From: Limnomonas spitsbergensis
Lineage: Eukaryota; Chlorophyta; Chlorophyceae; Chlamydomonadales
Assembly (NCBI GenBank): GCA_037349105.1
Contig: JAYJMM010000034.1
Span: forward strand, 124,001 to 188,000
Direction: 5' to 3'
Length of the DNA: 64,000 nucleotides
The translations under genes and the position numbers were made by a program. Each line of letters opens with the position of its first letter. Positions within the stretch are counted from its first letter, which is position 1. This document shows, piece by piece, positions 41,301 to 53,300 of the stretch. The notes under the pieces were generated by a model, which did not search any database, was not told the DNA's origin, and saw only the letters and a list, made by a program, of their open reading frames with translations.

Positions 41301-44300
41301 TGAAACAGGCGCTGGTGGCCAGTGGTTGATCCTGCTAATGTTTCCCCCAGGTGACACCCCAGAGCTTAGGCTCATCCCTGCCCTCTGTGTCCCGCTAGGC
41401 CGCGGAACAGGCGCTGGTGGCCAGTGGTTGATCCTGCTCATGTTTCCCCCAGGTGACACCCCAGAGCTTAGGCTCATCCCTGCCCTCTGTGTCCCGCTAG
41501 GCCGCGGAACAGGCGCTGGTGGCCAGTGGTTGATCCTGCTAATGTTTCCCCCAGGTGACACCCCAGAGCTTAGGCTCATCCCTGCCCTCTGTGTCCCGCT
41601 AGGCCGCGGAACAGGCGCTGGTGGCCAGTGGTTGATCCTGCTCATGTTTCCCCCAGGTGACACCCCAGAGCTTAGGCTCATCCCTGCCCTCTGTGTCCCG
41701 CTAGGCCGCGGAACAGGCGCTGGTGGCCAGTGGTTGATCCTGCTCATGTTTCCCCCAGGTGACACCCCAGAGCTTAGGCTCATCCCTGCCCTCTATGTCC
41801 CGCTAGGCCGCGGAAAAGGCGCTGGTGGCCAGTGGTTGATCCTGCCCATGTTTCCCCCAGGTGACACCCCAGAGCTTAGGCTCATCCCCGCCCTCTATGT
41901 CCCGCTAGGCCGCGGAACAGGCGCTGGTGGCCAGTGGTTGATCCTGCTCATGTTTCCCCCAGGTGACACCCCAGAGCTTAGGCTCATCCCTGCCCTCTGT
42001 GTTCCGCTAGGCCGCGGAACAGGCGCTGGTGGCCAGTGGTTGATCCTGCCCATGTTTCCCCCAGGTGACACCCCAGAGCTTAGGCTCATCCCCGCCCTCT
42101 GTGTCCCGCTAGGCCACGGAACAGGCGCTGGTGGCCAGTGGTTGATCCTGCTCATGTTTCCCCCAGGTGACACCCCAGAGCTTAGGCTCATCCCTGCCCT
42201 CTGTGTCCCGCTAGGCCGCGGAACAGGCGCTGGTGGCCAGTGGTTGATCCTGCTCATGTTTCCCCCAGGTGACACCCCAGAGCTTAGGCTCATCCCCGCC
42301 CTCTGTGTCCCGCTAGGCCGCGGAACAGGCGCTGGTGGCCAGTGGTTGATCCTGCCCATGTTTCCCCCAGGTGACACCCCAGAGCTTAGGCTCATCCCTG
42401 CCCTCTGTGTCCCGCTAGGCCGCGGAACAGGCGCTGGTGGCCAGTGGTTGATCCTGCTCATGTTTCCCCCAGGTGACACCCCAGAGCTTAGGCTCATCCC
42501 TGCCCTCTGTGTCCCGCTAGGCCGCGGAAAAGGCGCTGGTGGCCAGTGGTTGATCCTGCTCATGTTTCCCCCAGGTGACACCCCAGAGCTTAGGCTCATC
42601 CCTGCCCTCTGTGTCCCGCTAGGCCGCGGAACAGGCGCTGGTGGCCAGTGGTTGATCCTGCCCATGTGCCCCCCCGGGTAGCACAACGGGCGGTTATGGC
42701 CATAACCGGTGGTTGATCTTGCTTGTGTGTCCCGCAGCGGCACTCTGGAGCTTGGGCTCAGCCATGCCTTCTGTGTCCCGCAGTGGCACTCTGGAGCTTG
42801 GGCTCAGCCATGCCCTCTGTGTCCCTAATATGTGACGCAGCTGTTGGTGGCAACTAGTTCATCCTGCTCTTATGTCCCCCCAGGCGGCACCCTATACCTT
42901 GGGCTCACCCTCGCCCTCTGTCCCTAAGCTGTGACGCAGCTGCTGGTGGCCACTAGTTGTACCCGCCCCTATCCTCCATGTCTCCGCAGGCCGCAACGCA
43001 AGCGCTCGTGGCCATGCTGCTCGCGTGCACGCTGCGCAGCTGCAACGGCGAGGTAGTGGAGGCAGGCCCGCTGGCGCTGCTGCTTCTTAACCACGGCGGG
43101 GCGGCAGCAGCTGGGGAGAGCGGCGAGGAGGCCGACGGAGTGGCGGCGGCGCACACCGTGTACGTTCCGATTTGGATGGCTCTGCTCCGAGGAGCGGACG
43201 TGCCGCAGGTGGGAGGCCATCCTAGTCATATAGAGGCGATCTAGATCCTCCATGGATCCCCCAAACCTGCCCTCTATGCGGGCTGGTTCCGCCCCCCATG
43301 TGCTGTGCACCCACCCCAGAATAGCAGCCAACCCAAACGAATACATAGATGATTCGAAATGATTCACGACATTTTAAAACGATCCGAAATCATCCTGGCA
43401 CGTGGGTGTTGTGTTTGGTGCATGGAGGTATACTGCAAGAAAGCGGTACGGAAGCGCTTACCGAGCAGCGGTGCCCAGAGGTCCGTTCCAGAGGCATGAA
43501 CGGAGCTGATTTCCAAAAGTTCACACACTTCACAAACTTCACACACTTCACAGGGCGGCTGGTCTGTCATGTGCTAGCTATTAGCAGGATCTGCGAGGAT
43601 AGTGGGATGTGTGACTCTTTATGTCCACAGCCGCCTGCTTAGGCCCTCCCCCCCCTCCCAGGTCCCACCCGCCTTCTCAGGCCCTCCCCCTCCCCAGGTC
43701 CCATACCCTACCTAGGGTACCACACCTTTAGGCCTCGCTCTACGCCTGCCACGTCACCAACAACAACCTGCTCTTGCTCATTACACGCGCAAAACACGAC
43801 TTGGCAAACATATACACAAAGCACAAGGCAAATTTAGGCATACAGGCGAACATACATCAGGTTGTCGAGGTCCTAACTGCCATTCCATGCTTGCGCAGGC
43901 GCCACCTGTTGACACGTGTCCTGATTGAAAGCAGTGCCATTTTTTTCTCCATCTCTGCGAGGGCATGAGGTCATGGGTGATGGGTGATGGGGTGATGGGT
44001 GATGGGTGATGGGTGATGTGTGCAGGGCTGCTACCCTTGCTGGGGCTTGATCACCCCTTCTTGCAACGAGGGCCATCTTTTCTGCTTTCTTCCTTTCACA
44101 TCCCACTCTGCTTTCACGGCGGCAGGCCTTGCTCCAGCGGTATGCTCCGGCGGCTCAGCGCCGCGTCCAGCAGCGGGCCTACGGCGAGCTCATGCGAGCG
44201 GTCCTGGATGCGTGTCGCAACCTCGATCTATCCCTCCGTCTGCCTGCTCCCGCCGGAGCTTTGACTGCGGAATCGTCGGCGGATGGGGCGGTCGCTCCTG

Positions 44301-47300
44301 CTGCAGCTACAGCGGCGGTGGGGACGGTCGGCGGCTCCGCAGCGGCCGTTTCGAACACTGCTGCGTTGGCGGCTATGGACGCTATGCGGGGCGTCGTCGG
44401 CGACGACGGTCCCGCTGCACGTGGTGGCGAGGAGGGCGTGTCGGCCGACGCCGAGGACTTGGCGGCGGAATGGCCTGTGCTGAGCCTGGCACGCAACGTA
44501 GAGGATATGCAGGTAGAGGAGCACAATCAGAGTCTGGATGTATAATATCTGAATGAAGCACTTTTGTGATTGTTGTTCTCATTGTCATCGGTCCTGTTGT
44601 TCATTTTTATCTCCTTGTTCTCGTTTCCCTACTTGGTTGAATCCGAGTTTTGCAAAGGTGATGGGGCCCCACCAGCATGTCACTTGTTTCAGTTTCATTT
44701 TCTACTGCGTAGGGCTGTTGTCCGCGAATAAGACGTGCAACCTTTGGCCTGCCTGCCGACGGGCCGACATGCCTGCCAGCGGGCGGGAAGGCTGCAGGGA
44801 GAAGTTCCATCCCCACGAGCGACGCAGCCCCATCTCTTTACCCTTATCTCTGTCCCTGAACGCCCAGCCCTGTCCCTCTTGACAAGACACTGAGTCTCGT
44901 CATTTTAGAACCTGGATAAAACTCGAGGCTTCCTGCAACCCCCTTAGCCGTCATCCCTATACCCTTAACCCTAAAACCCTTAACCCTTAACCGTCATCCC
45001 TGAACCCTAAGCCCTGAACTCTCATCCCTGAACCCTAAACCCTGAACCCTAAACCCTTAAGCCTTAACCGTCATCCCTGAACCCTAAACCTTGATCCCTT
45101 AACCGTCATCCCTGAATCCTAAACCCTGAACCCGAAACCGTCATCGCTGAACCCTAAACCCTCAACCCTAAACCGTCATCCCTGAACCCTAAACCCTTAA
45201 CCCTAAACCGTCATCCCTGAACCCTCTACCGTAATGTCGATCCACTTTGTTATACGGTTCGTTTTACAGGAAAAGAATGGTTGGTTTTGATGATTATTTG
45301 AACCATACCGAAACATGAAGACGGGGGGGGGAGAGGATATTGTAGCCCTTCACCTTCAAAACTAGGGCCATTACAAAGCGCCATTTAAACGAACAGTGGT
45401 ATTTTTGGATGATTTTGAGTTTTTCAGACCAAAATCGAAATCTGAAACAAAACAATCCCGACTGATACTGTGGTGACGTCACCTAAAAACTACAAACCGG
45501 TACTTCAATTTAACCATTACCCTAACCCTAAACCCTAACCCTAATCACTTAAACCTTAACCCTGCTGGTAAGTCCTAAAAAAAAGTGTTTTGTTTCCTGC
45601 AATCCAAACGACATTGTCTTAACCTGACCCACCCCCTCTCCAGGCATCTGGCCACCTGGCCATGTTCCTCGAGGTCCTGCTTCCCTTAGCAGGCCCGGAG
45701 CTCTTCAGCTCCAGCGCGATAGCGATGCTGCCAGAGCTGCTGGAGGCGGTACGGTCTCGGGCAGGCCTGCTGCCCGCTGCGTACCGCCTGGTCGCGGCTT
45801 TCTTGAGAGAGGCCAACCAAGCAGGGCTGCTGACCGCTGGTACCGCCACCTGCGGTACAGATGGTACTGCCAAGGGCGGTACTGCTGGTACTGCGTGTGG
45901 CGATGAGGGGTCGGCTGTGACAGCTGGCAGGACACAGCGGGAGGCCTGCTGTGAAGCGTGCCGCGGTTTCACACAGGACGTACTGAAGTCCTGCAGGCGG
46001 TACAGGGTGAGGCGGTACAGGGGGTAGTGGCAGTGCAGGGTGAGGCGGTACGGGGGAGAAATGTGGTTCGGGGTGAGGCAGTAGATGGAGGAGGTGGTGC
46101 GTGGAGAAGGGGTGGTGCTGGGAGAGGCGGCATGGGGGGAGGCGGTAAGGGGATAGGCGGTACAGAGAAAGGCGGTACGGATGTAGGCGGCACGGGGATC
46201 GTGGCAGACGTTTGCACTTCCCGATGACATTCTCATCCTTGCGATTTATTTGAAGTCCTGAACCCCCCAACCCTTAATCTACCCCCCCCCTAAAGTCTGA
46301 ATGCTTAACCCCCAACTCCTTCAACCCTCACCCTAAAATCTCAACCCTCGCATCTAGTGCTGGGTCAGGCACCTCGAATACCCTGATATCCCCTGCTCTG
46401 TTTGACAGTTACGGTATGTTACATTGAATGATTGCACGCTTTCCTCCTCAGGCTCCACCTGTCCTCCTTCCTGCCCTATCCCCAATCTCCCTCCTGACCT
46501 AAGGCCCTGACCCCCCTCTCCCTCTAGATCTGCTGTGATGCCTCCCGCCAGGCTCCCTCTCCTCCCTCTCCCTCCTGACCCAAGGCCCGGCCCCCCTCTC
46601 CCTCTATAGATCTGGTTCTCCTCCCACAGCATGGGAGGTTGATATGGCTGCACCATGGGCCCAGCTGTGCATGGTAGCTGGAACTCTTGAGCTCTGCTGT
46701 GATGTCTCCCGCCAGGCTCCCTCTCCTCCCTCTCCCTCCTGAGATATGGCCCGGCCCCCTAGTACCCCACCTCTCTTCTGTCTCCTCCAGGGAGAGCTCC
46801 TGCATGAAGCTCCTGTTGTGCATCCCTCCTAGCTCGGCGCTTGTGCCCCCCCTCTCCGCCCCCCCCTCCCTCCTGCCCCCTGTCCACCTCCCCCTCTGTT
46901 TCATCCTACAGGGAGAGCTCCTGCATGTGTCCATGGAGCTACTGTTGTGCATCCCTCTCGGCTCAGGCCTACTATCCCCCCTTCTCCATTCAAGCCCCCC
47001 CCTCTCTCCGTTGCCTCCCACTACTTCCCCCCTTACCCCCCTCCTCCATTCACCTCCCCCCCTCTCCCCCTCCTCCCCTGCCCCCCTCCCTGTCATTGGG
47101 AGAGCTCCTGCATGTGTGCATTGCGCTACTGTTGTGCATCCCTCACGGCTCAGGCCTACTTGCCCCCATCCTCCATCCCCCCCCCGCCCCCTTGACCCCC
47201 TCCCCTCCTCTCTCCGCCCACCCCCACTACTTCCCCCTTGCCCTCCTCCCCACTTCTCTCCGTTCACCCCCACCACTTCCCCCTTGCCCCCCTCCTCCAT

Positions 47301-50300
47301 TCACCTCCTCCCCTCCTCCCCTCCTCCCCTGCCCCCCTCTCTCCATCACCAGGGAGAACTTCTGCATGTCTGTATTGAGCTGCTGCTGTGCATCCCCCCT
47401 GGCTCGGGCTTACTGGGTCGCAACCGACAGGACCAAGTGATGCCCCTGCGCCTGGGCCTGCAGCTGGGTGCAACAGGCAGCCCGGGACTGGGGCTGGCGG
47501 CGGCCGAGGCGCTGGAGCGGTGGGAGGTGCAACGGCCACAAGAGCTGCAGGTGAGGGGTCAGAGGGGGGGCAGAGGGGGGGGCAGAGGGGGAGGGCCAGA
47601 TAGCTGCAGGTAAGGGGCCAGAGAGGGGGCAGAGGGGGGGGCAGAGGAGGAGGGCCAGATAGCTACAGGTGAGGGGCCAGAGGGGGGGCAGAGGGGGGGG
47701 CAGATAGCTGCAGGCGAGGGGCCAGAGGGAGGGCAGAGAGGGGGGGCAGATAGCTGCAGGTGAGGGGCTAGAGGGGGGGCAGAGGGGGGGGGGGGGCAGA
47801 TAGCTGCAGGTGAGGGGCCAGAGGGGGGGCAGAGGGGGGGGACCAGATAGCTGCAGGTGAGGGGCCAGAGGGGGGGCAGATGGGGGGGGGGGGGCAGATA
47901 GCTGCAGGTGAGAGGCCAGAGGGGGGCCAGAGGGGGGGCCAGAGGGGGGGGCAGGCGGGGGGGGGGGGGGGGGCAGATAGCTGCAGGTGAGGGGCTAGAG
48001 GGGGGGCAAAGGGGGGGGGGGGGGGGCAGATAGCTGCAGGCGAGGGGCCAGGGGGGGGCCAGAGGGGGGGCAGGCGGGGGGGGGGGGGGGGCAGATAGTT
48101 GCAGGTGAGGGGCCAGAGGGGGGGCAGAGGGGGGGGGGGGGCAGATAGCTGCAGGTGAGGGGCCAGAGGGGGGGCAGAGGGGGGGGAGGAGATAGCTGCA
48201 GGTGAGGGGCCAGAGGGGGGGCAGAGGGGGGTCAGGGGTATGAGATTTTAGGGGCACGGGGATATGGGGTGAGGAGGTTGGGGCTCAATGGGGGGGGGGA
48301 GGGGGGAAGGGGTAGGAGGTGCAGCAACTGCGAGAGCTGCATGTGAGGGGCGAGAGGGGGGGCAGGGGGGGGGCAGGGCTAAGCATGGGATTGGGCATGG
48401 GGGCGGGGCAGAGGGGTGGGATCGGGGGTGCTTGGCTGGGAGGTAGGCACAACAGCCACAAGAGCTGCAGGTGAGGGGCAAGAGAGGGTGCAGAATGGGG
48501 AGCAGGGGGGGGGGCAGGGGTTGGGCTAGGCTGGGAGGCAGGCGCAGAGGCCACAAGAGCTGCAGGTGAGGGGCAAGAGAGGGTGCAGAATGGGGAGCAG
48601 GGGGGGGGGCAGGGGTGCTTGGCTGGGAGGCAGGCGCAGAGGCCACAAGAGCTGCAGGTGAGGGGCAAGAGAGGGTGCAGAATGGGGAGCAGGGGTGGGA
48701 TCGGGGGTGCTTGGCTGGGAGGCAGGCGCAGAGGCCACAAGAGCTGCAGGTGAGGGGCAAGAGAGGGTGCAGAATGGGGAGCAGGGGGGGGCAGGGGTTG
48801 GGCTAGGCTGGGAGGCAGGCGCAGAGGCCACAAGAGCTGCAGGTGAGGGGCAAGAGAGGGTGCAGAATGGGGAGCAGGGGGGGGGGCAGGGGTTGGGCTA
48901 GGCTGGGAGGCAGGCGCAGAGGCCACAAGAGCTGCAGGTGAGGGGCAAGAGAGGGTGCAGAATGGGGAGCAGGGGGGGGGGCAGGGGTTGGGCTAGGCTG
49001 GGAGGCAGGCGCAGAGGCCACAAGAGCTGCAGGTGAGGGGCAAGAGAGGGTGCAGAATGGGGAGCAGGGGGGGGGGCAGGGGTTGGGCTAGGCTGGGAGG
49101 TAGGCGCAGAGGCCACGAGAGCTGCAGGTGAGGGGCAAGAGAGGGTGCAGAATGGGGAGCAGGGGGGGGGGCAGGGGTTGGGCTAGGCTGGGAGGTAGGC
49201 GCAGAGGCCACGAGAGCTGCAGGTGAGGGGCAAGAGAGGGTGCGGAATGGGGAGCAGGGGGGGGGGCAGGGGTTGGGCTAGGCTGGGAGGTAGGCGCAGA
49301 GGCCACGAGAGCTGCAGGTGAGGGGCAAGAGAGGGTGCAGAATGGGGAGCAGGGGGGGGGGGCAGGGGTTGGGCTAGGCTGGGAGGCAGGCGCAGAGGCC
49401 ACAAGAGCTGCAGGTGAGGGGCAAGAGAGGGTGCAGAATGGGGAGCAGGGGGGGGGGGCAGGGGTTGGGCTAGGCTGGGAGGCAGGCGCAGAGGCCACGA
49501 GAGCTGCAGGTGAGGGGCAAGAGAGGGTGCAGAATGGGGAGCAGGGGTGGGATCGGGGGTGCTTGGCTGGGAGGCAGGCGCAGAGGCCACAAGAGCTGCA
49601 GGTGAGGGGCAAGAGAGGGTGCAGAATGGGGAGCAGGGGGGGGGCAGGGGTTGGGCTAGGCTGGGAGGCAGGCGCAGAGGCCACAAGAGCTGCAGGTGAG
49701 GGGCAAGAGAGGGTGCAGAATGGGGAGCAGGGGGGGGGGCAGGGGTTGGGCTAGGCTGGGAGGCAGGCGCAGAGGCCACAAGAGCTGCAGGTGAGGGGCA
49801 AGAGAGGGTGCAGAATGGGGAGCAGGGGGGGGGGCAGGGGTTGGGCTAGGCTGGGAGGCAGGCGCAGAGGCCACAAGAGCTGCAGGTGAGGGGCAAGAGA
49901 GGGTGCAGAATGGGGAGCAGGGGGGGGGGCAGGGGTTGGGCTAGGCTGGGAGGTAGGCGCAGAGGCCACGAGAGCTGCAGGTGAGGGGCAAGAGAGGGTG
50001 CGGAATGGGGAGCAGGGGGGGGGGCAGGGGTTGGGCTAGGCTGGGAGGTAGGCGCAGAGGCCACCAGAGCTGCAGGTAAGGGGCAAGAGAGGGTGCAGAA
50101 TGGGGAGCAGGGGGGGGGGGCAGGGGTTGGGCTAGGCTGGGAGGCAGGCGCAGAGGCCACAAGAGCTGCAGGTGAGGGGCAAGAGAGGGTGCAGAATGGG
50201 GAGCAGGGGGGGGGGGCAGGGGTTGGGCTAGGCTGGGAGGCAGGCGCAGAGGCCACGAGAGCTGCAGGTGAGGGGCAAGAGAGGGTGCAGAATGGGGAGC

Positions 50301-53300
50301 AGGGGTGGGATCGGGGGTGCTTGGCTGGGAGGCAGGCGCAGAGGCCACAAGAGCTGCAGGTGAGGGGCAAGAGAGGGTGCAGAATGGGGAGCAGGGGGGG
50401 GGCAGGGGTTGGGCTAGGCTGGGAGGCAGGCGCAGAGGCCACAAGAGCTGCAGGTGAGGGGCAAGAGAGGGTGCAGAATGGGGAGCAGGGGGGGGGGCAG
50501 GGGTTGGGCTAGGCTGGGAGGCAGGCGCAGAGGCCACAAGAGCTGCAGGTGAGGGGCAAGAGAGGGTGCAGAATGGGGAGCAGGGGGGGGGGGCAGGGGT
50601 TGGGCTAGGCTGGGAGGCAGGCGCAGAGGCCACAAGAGCTGCAGGTGAGGGGCAAGAGAGGGTGCAGAATGGGGAGCAGGGGGGGGGGGCAGGGGTTGGG
50701 CTAGGCTGGGAGGCAGGCGCAGAGGCCACAAGAGCTGCAGGTGAGGGGCAAGAGAGGGTGCAGAATGGGGAGCAGGGGGGGGGGCAGGGGTTGGGCTAGG
50801 CTGGGAGGCAGGCGCAGAGGCCACGAGAGCTGCAGGTGAGGGGCAAGAGAGGGTGCAGAATGGGGAGCAGGGGTGGGATCGGGGGTGCTTGGCTGGGAGG
50901 CAGGCGCAGAGGCCACAAGAGCTGCAGGTGAGGGGCAAGAGAGGGTGCAGAATGGGGAGCAGGGGGGGGGCAGGGGTTGGGCTAGGCTGGGAGGCAGGCG
51001 CAGAGGCCACAAGAGCTGCAGGTGAGGGGCAAGAGAGGGTGCAGAATGGGGAGCAGGGGGGGGGGGCAGGGGTTGGGCTAGGCTGGGAGGCAGGCGCAGA
51101 GGCCACAAGAGCTGCAGGTGAGGGGCAAGAGAGGGTGCAGAATGGGGAGCAGGGGGGGGGCAGGGGTTGGGCTAGGCTGGGAGGCAGGCGCAGAGGCCAC
51201 AAGAGCTGCAGGTGAGGGGCAAGAGAGGGTGCAGAATGGGGAGCAGGGGGGGGGGCAGGGGTTGGGCTAGGCTGGGAGGTAGGCGCAGAGGCCACGAGAG
51301 CTGCAGGTGAGGGGCAAGAGAGGGTGCGGAATGGGGAGCAGGGGGGGGGGCAGGGGTTGGGCTAGGCTGGGAGGTAGGCGCAGAGGCCACCAGAGCTGCA
51401 GGTAAGGGGCAAGAGAGGGTGCAGAATGGGGAGCAGGGGGGGGGGCAGGGGTTGGGCTAGGCTGGGAGGCAGGCGCAGAGGCCACAAGAGCTGCAGGTGA
51501 GGGGCAAGAGAGGGTGCAGAATGGGGAGCAGGGGGGGGGGCAGGGGTTGGGCTAGGCTGGGAGGCAGGCGCAGAGGCCACGAGAGCTGCAGGTGAGGGGC
51601 AAGAGAGGGTGCAGAATGGGGAGCAGGGGTGGGATCGGGGGTGCTTGGCTGGGAGGCAGGCGCAGAGGCCACAAGAGCTGCAGGTGAGGGGCAAGAGAGG
51701 GTGCAGAATGGGGAGCAGGGGGGGGGCAGGGGTTGGGCTAGGCTGGGAGGCAGGCGCAGAGGCCACAAGAGCTGCAGGTGAGGGGCAAGAGAGGGTGCAG
51801 AATGGGGAGCAGGGGGGGGGGCAGGGGTTGGGCTAGGCTGGGAGGCAGGCGCAGAGGCCACAAGAGCTGCAGGTGAGGGGCAAGAGAGGGTGCAGAATGG
51901 GGAGCAGGGGGGGGGCAGGGGTTGGGCTAGGCTGGGAGGCAGGCGCAGAGGCCACAAGAGCTGCAGGTGAGGGGCAAGAGAGGGTGCAGAATGGGGAGCA
52001 GGGGGGGGGGCAGGGGTTGGGCTAGGCTGGGAGGTAGGCGCAGAGGCCACCAGAGCTGCAGGTGAGGGGCAAGAGAGGGTGCAGAATGGGGAGCAGGGGG
52101 GGGGCAGGGGTTGGGCTAGGCTGGGAGGTAGGCGCAGAGGCCACCAGAGCTGCAGGTGAGGGGCAAGAGAGGGTGCAGAATGGGGAGCAGGGGGGGGGCA
52201 GGGGTTGGGCTAGGCTGGGAGGCAGGCGCAGAGGCCACAAGAGCTGCAGGTGAGGGGCAAGAGAGGGTGCAGAATGGGGAGCAGGGGGGGGGGCAGGGGT
52301 TGGGCTAGGCTGGGAGGCAGGCGCAGAGGCCACGAGAGCTGCAGGTGAGGGGCAAGAGAGGGTGCAGAATGGGGAGCAGGGGGGGGGGGCAGGGGTTGGG
52401 CTAGGCTGGGAGGCAGGCGCAGAGGCCACAAGAGCTGCAGGTGAGGGGCAAGAGAGGGTGCAGAATGGGGAGCAGGGGGGGGGGCAGGGGTTGGGCTAGG
52501 CTGGGAGGCAGGCGCAGAGGCCACAAGAGCTGCAGGTGAGGGGCAAGAGAGGGTGCAGAATGGGGAGCAGGGGGGGGGGCAGGGGTTGGGCTAGGCTGGG
52601 AGGCAGGCGCAGAGGCCACAAGAGCTGCAGGTGAGGGGCAAGAGAGGGTGCAGAATGGGGAGCAGGGGGGGGGGCAGGGGTTGGGCTAGGCTGGGAGGCA
52701 GGCGCAGAGGCCACAAGAGCTGCAGGTGAGGGGCAAGAGAGGGTGCAGAATGGGGAGCAGGGGGGGGGGCAGGGGTTTGGCTAGGCTGGGAGGCAGGCGC
52801 AGAGGCCACGAGAGCTGCAGGTGAGGGGCAAGAGAGGGTGCAGAATGGGGAGCAGGGGGGGGGGCAGGGGTTGGGCTAGGCTGGGAGGCAGGCGCAGAGG
52901 CCACCAGAGCTGCAGGTGAGGGGCAAGAGAGGGTGCAGAATGGGGAGCAGGGGGGGGGGCAGGGGTTGGGCTAGGCTGGGAGGCAGGCGCAGAGGCCACA
53001 AGAGCTGCAGGTGAGGGGCAAGAGAGGGTGCAGAATGGGGAGCAGGGGGGGGGGGCAGGGGTTGGGCTAGGCTGGGAGGCAGGCGCAGAGGCCACAAGAG
53101 CTGCAGGTGAGGGGCAAGAGAGGGTGCAGAATGGGGAGCAGGGGGGGGGCAGGGGTTGGGCTAGGCTGGGAGGCAGGCGCAGAGGCCACAAGAGCTGCAG
53201 GTGAGGGGCAAGAGAGGGTGCAGAATGGGGAGCAGGGGGGGGGGCAGGGGTTGGGCTAGGCTGGGAGGCAGGCGCAGAGGCCACAAGAGCTGCAGGTGAG

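Noticed and set aside
41236..42681. 481-codon plus-strand ORF and 220/282-codon minus-strand ORFs
   Set aside because: A 102-bp unit (34 codons) keeps frames open on both strands by arithmetic. The content is decoy acceptor sequence.
44940..45240. A chromosome end
   Set aside because: The CCCTAAA-like units are degenerate, interleaved with other sequence, and lie between coding exons 13 and 14 of one gene.
46524..47300. 258-codon Gly/Glu/Arg-rich minus-strand ORF
   Set aside because: Antisense of C-rich intron 14 of DNA-PKcs. Low-complexity composition only.
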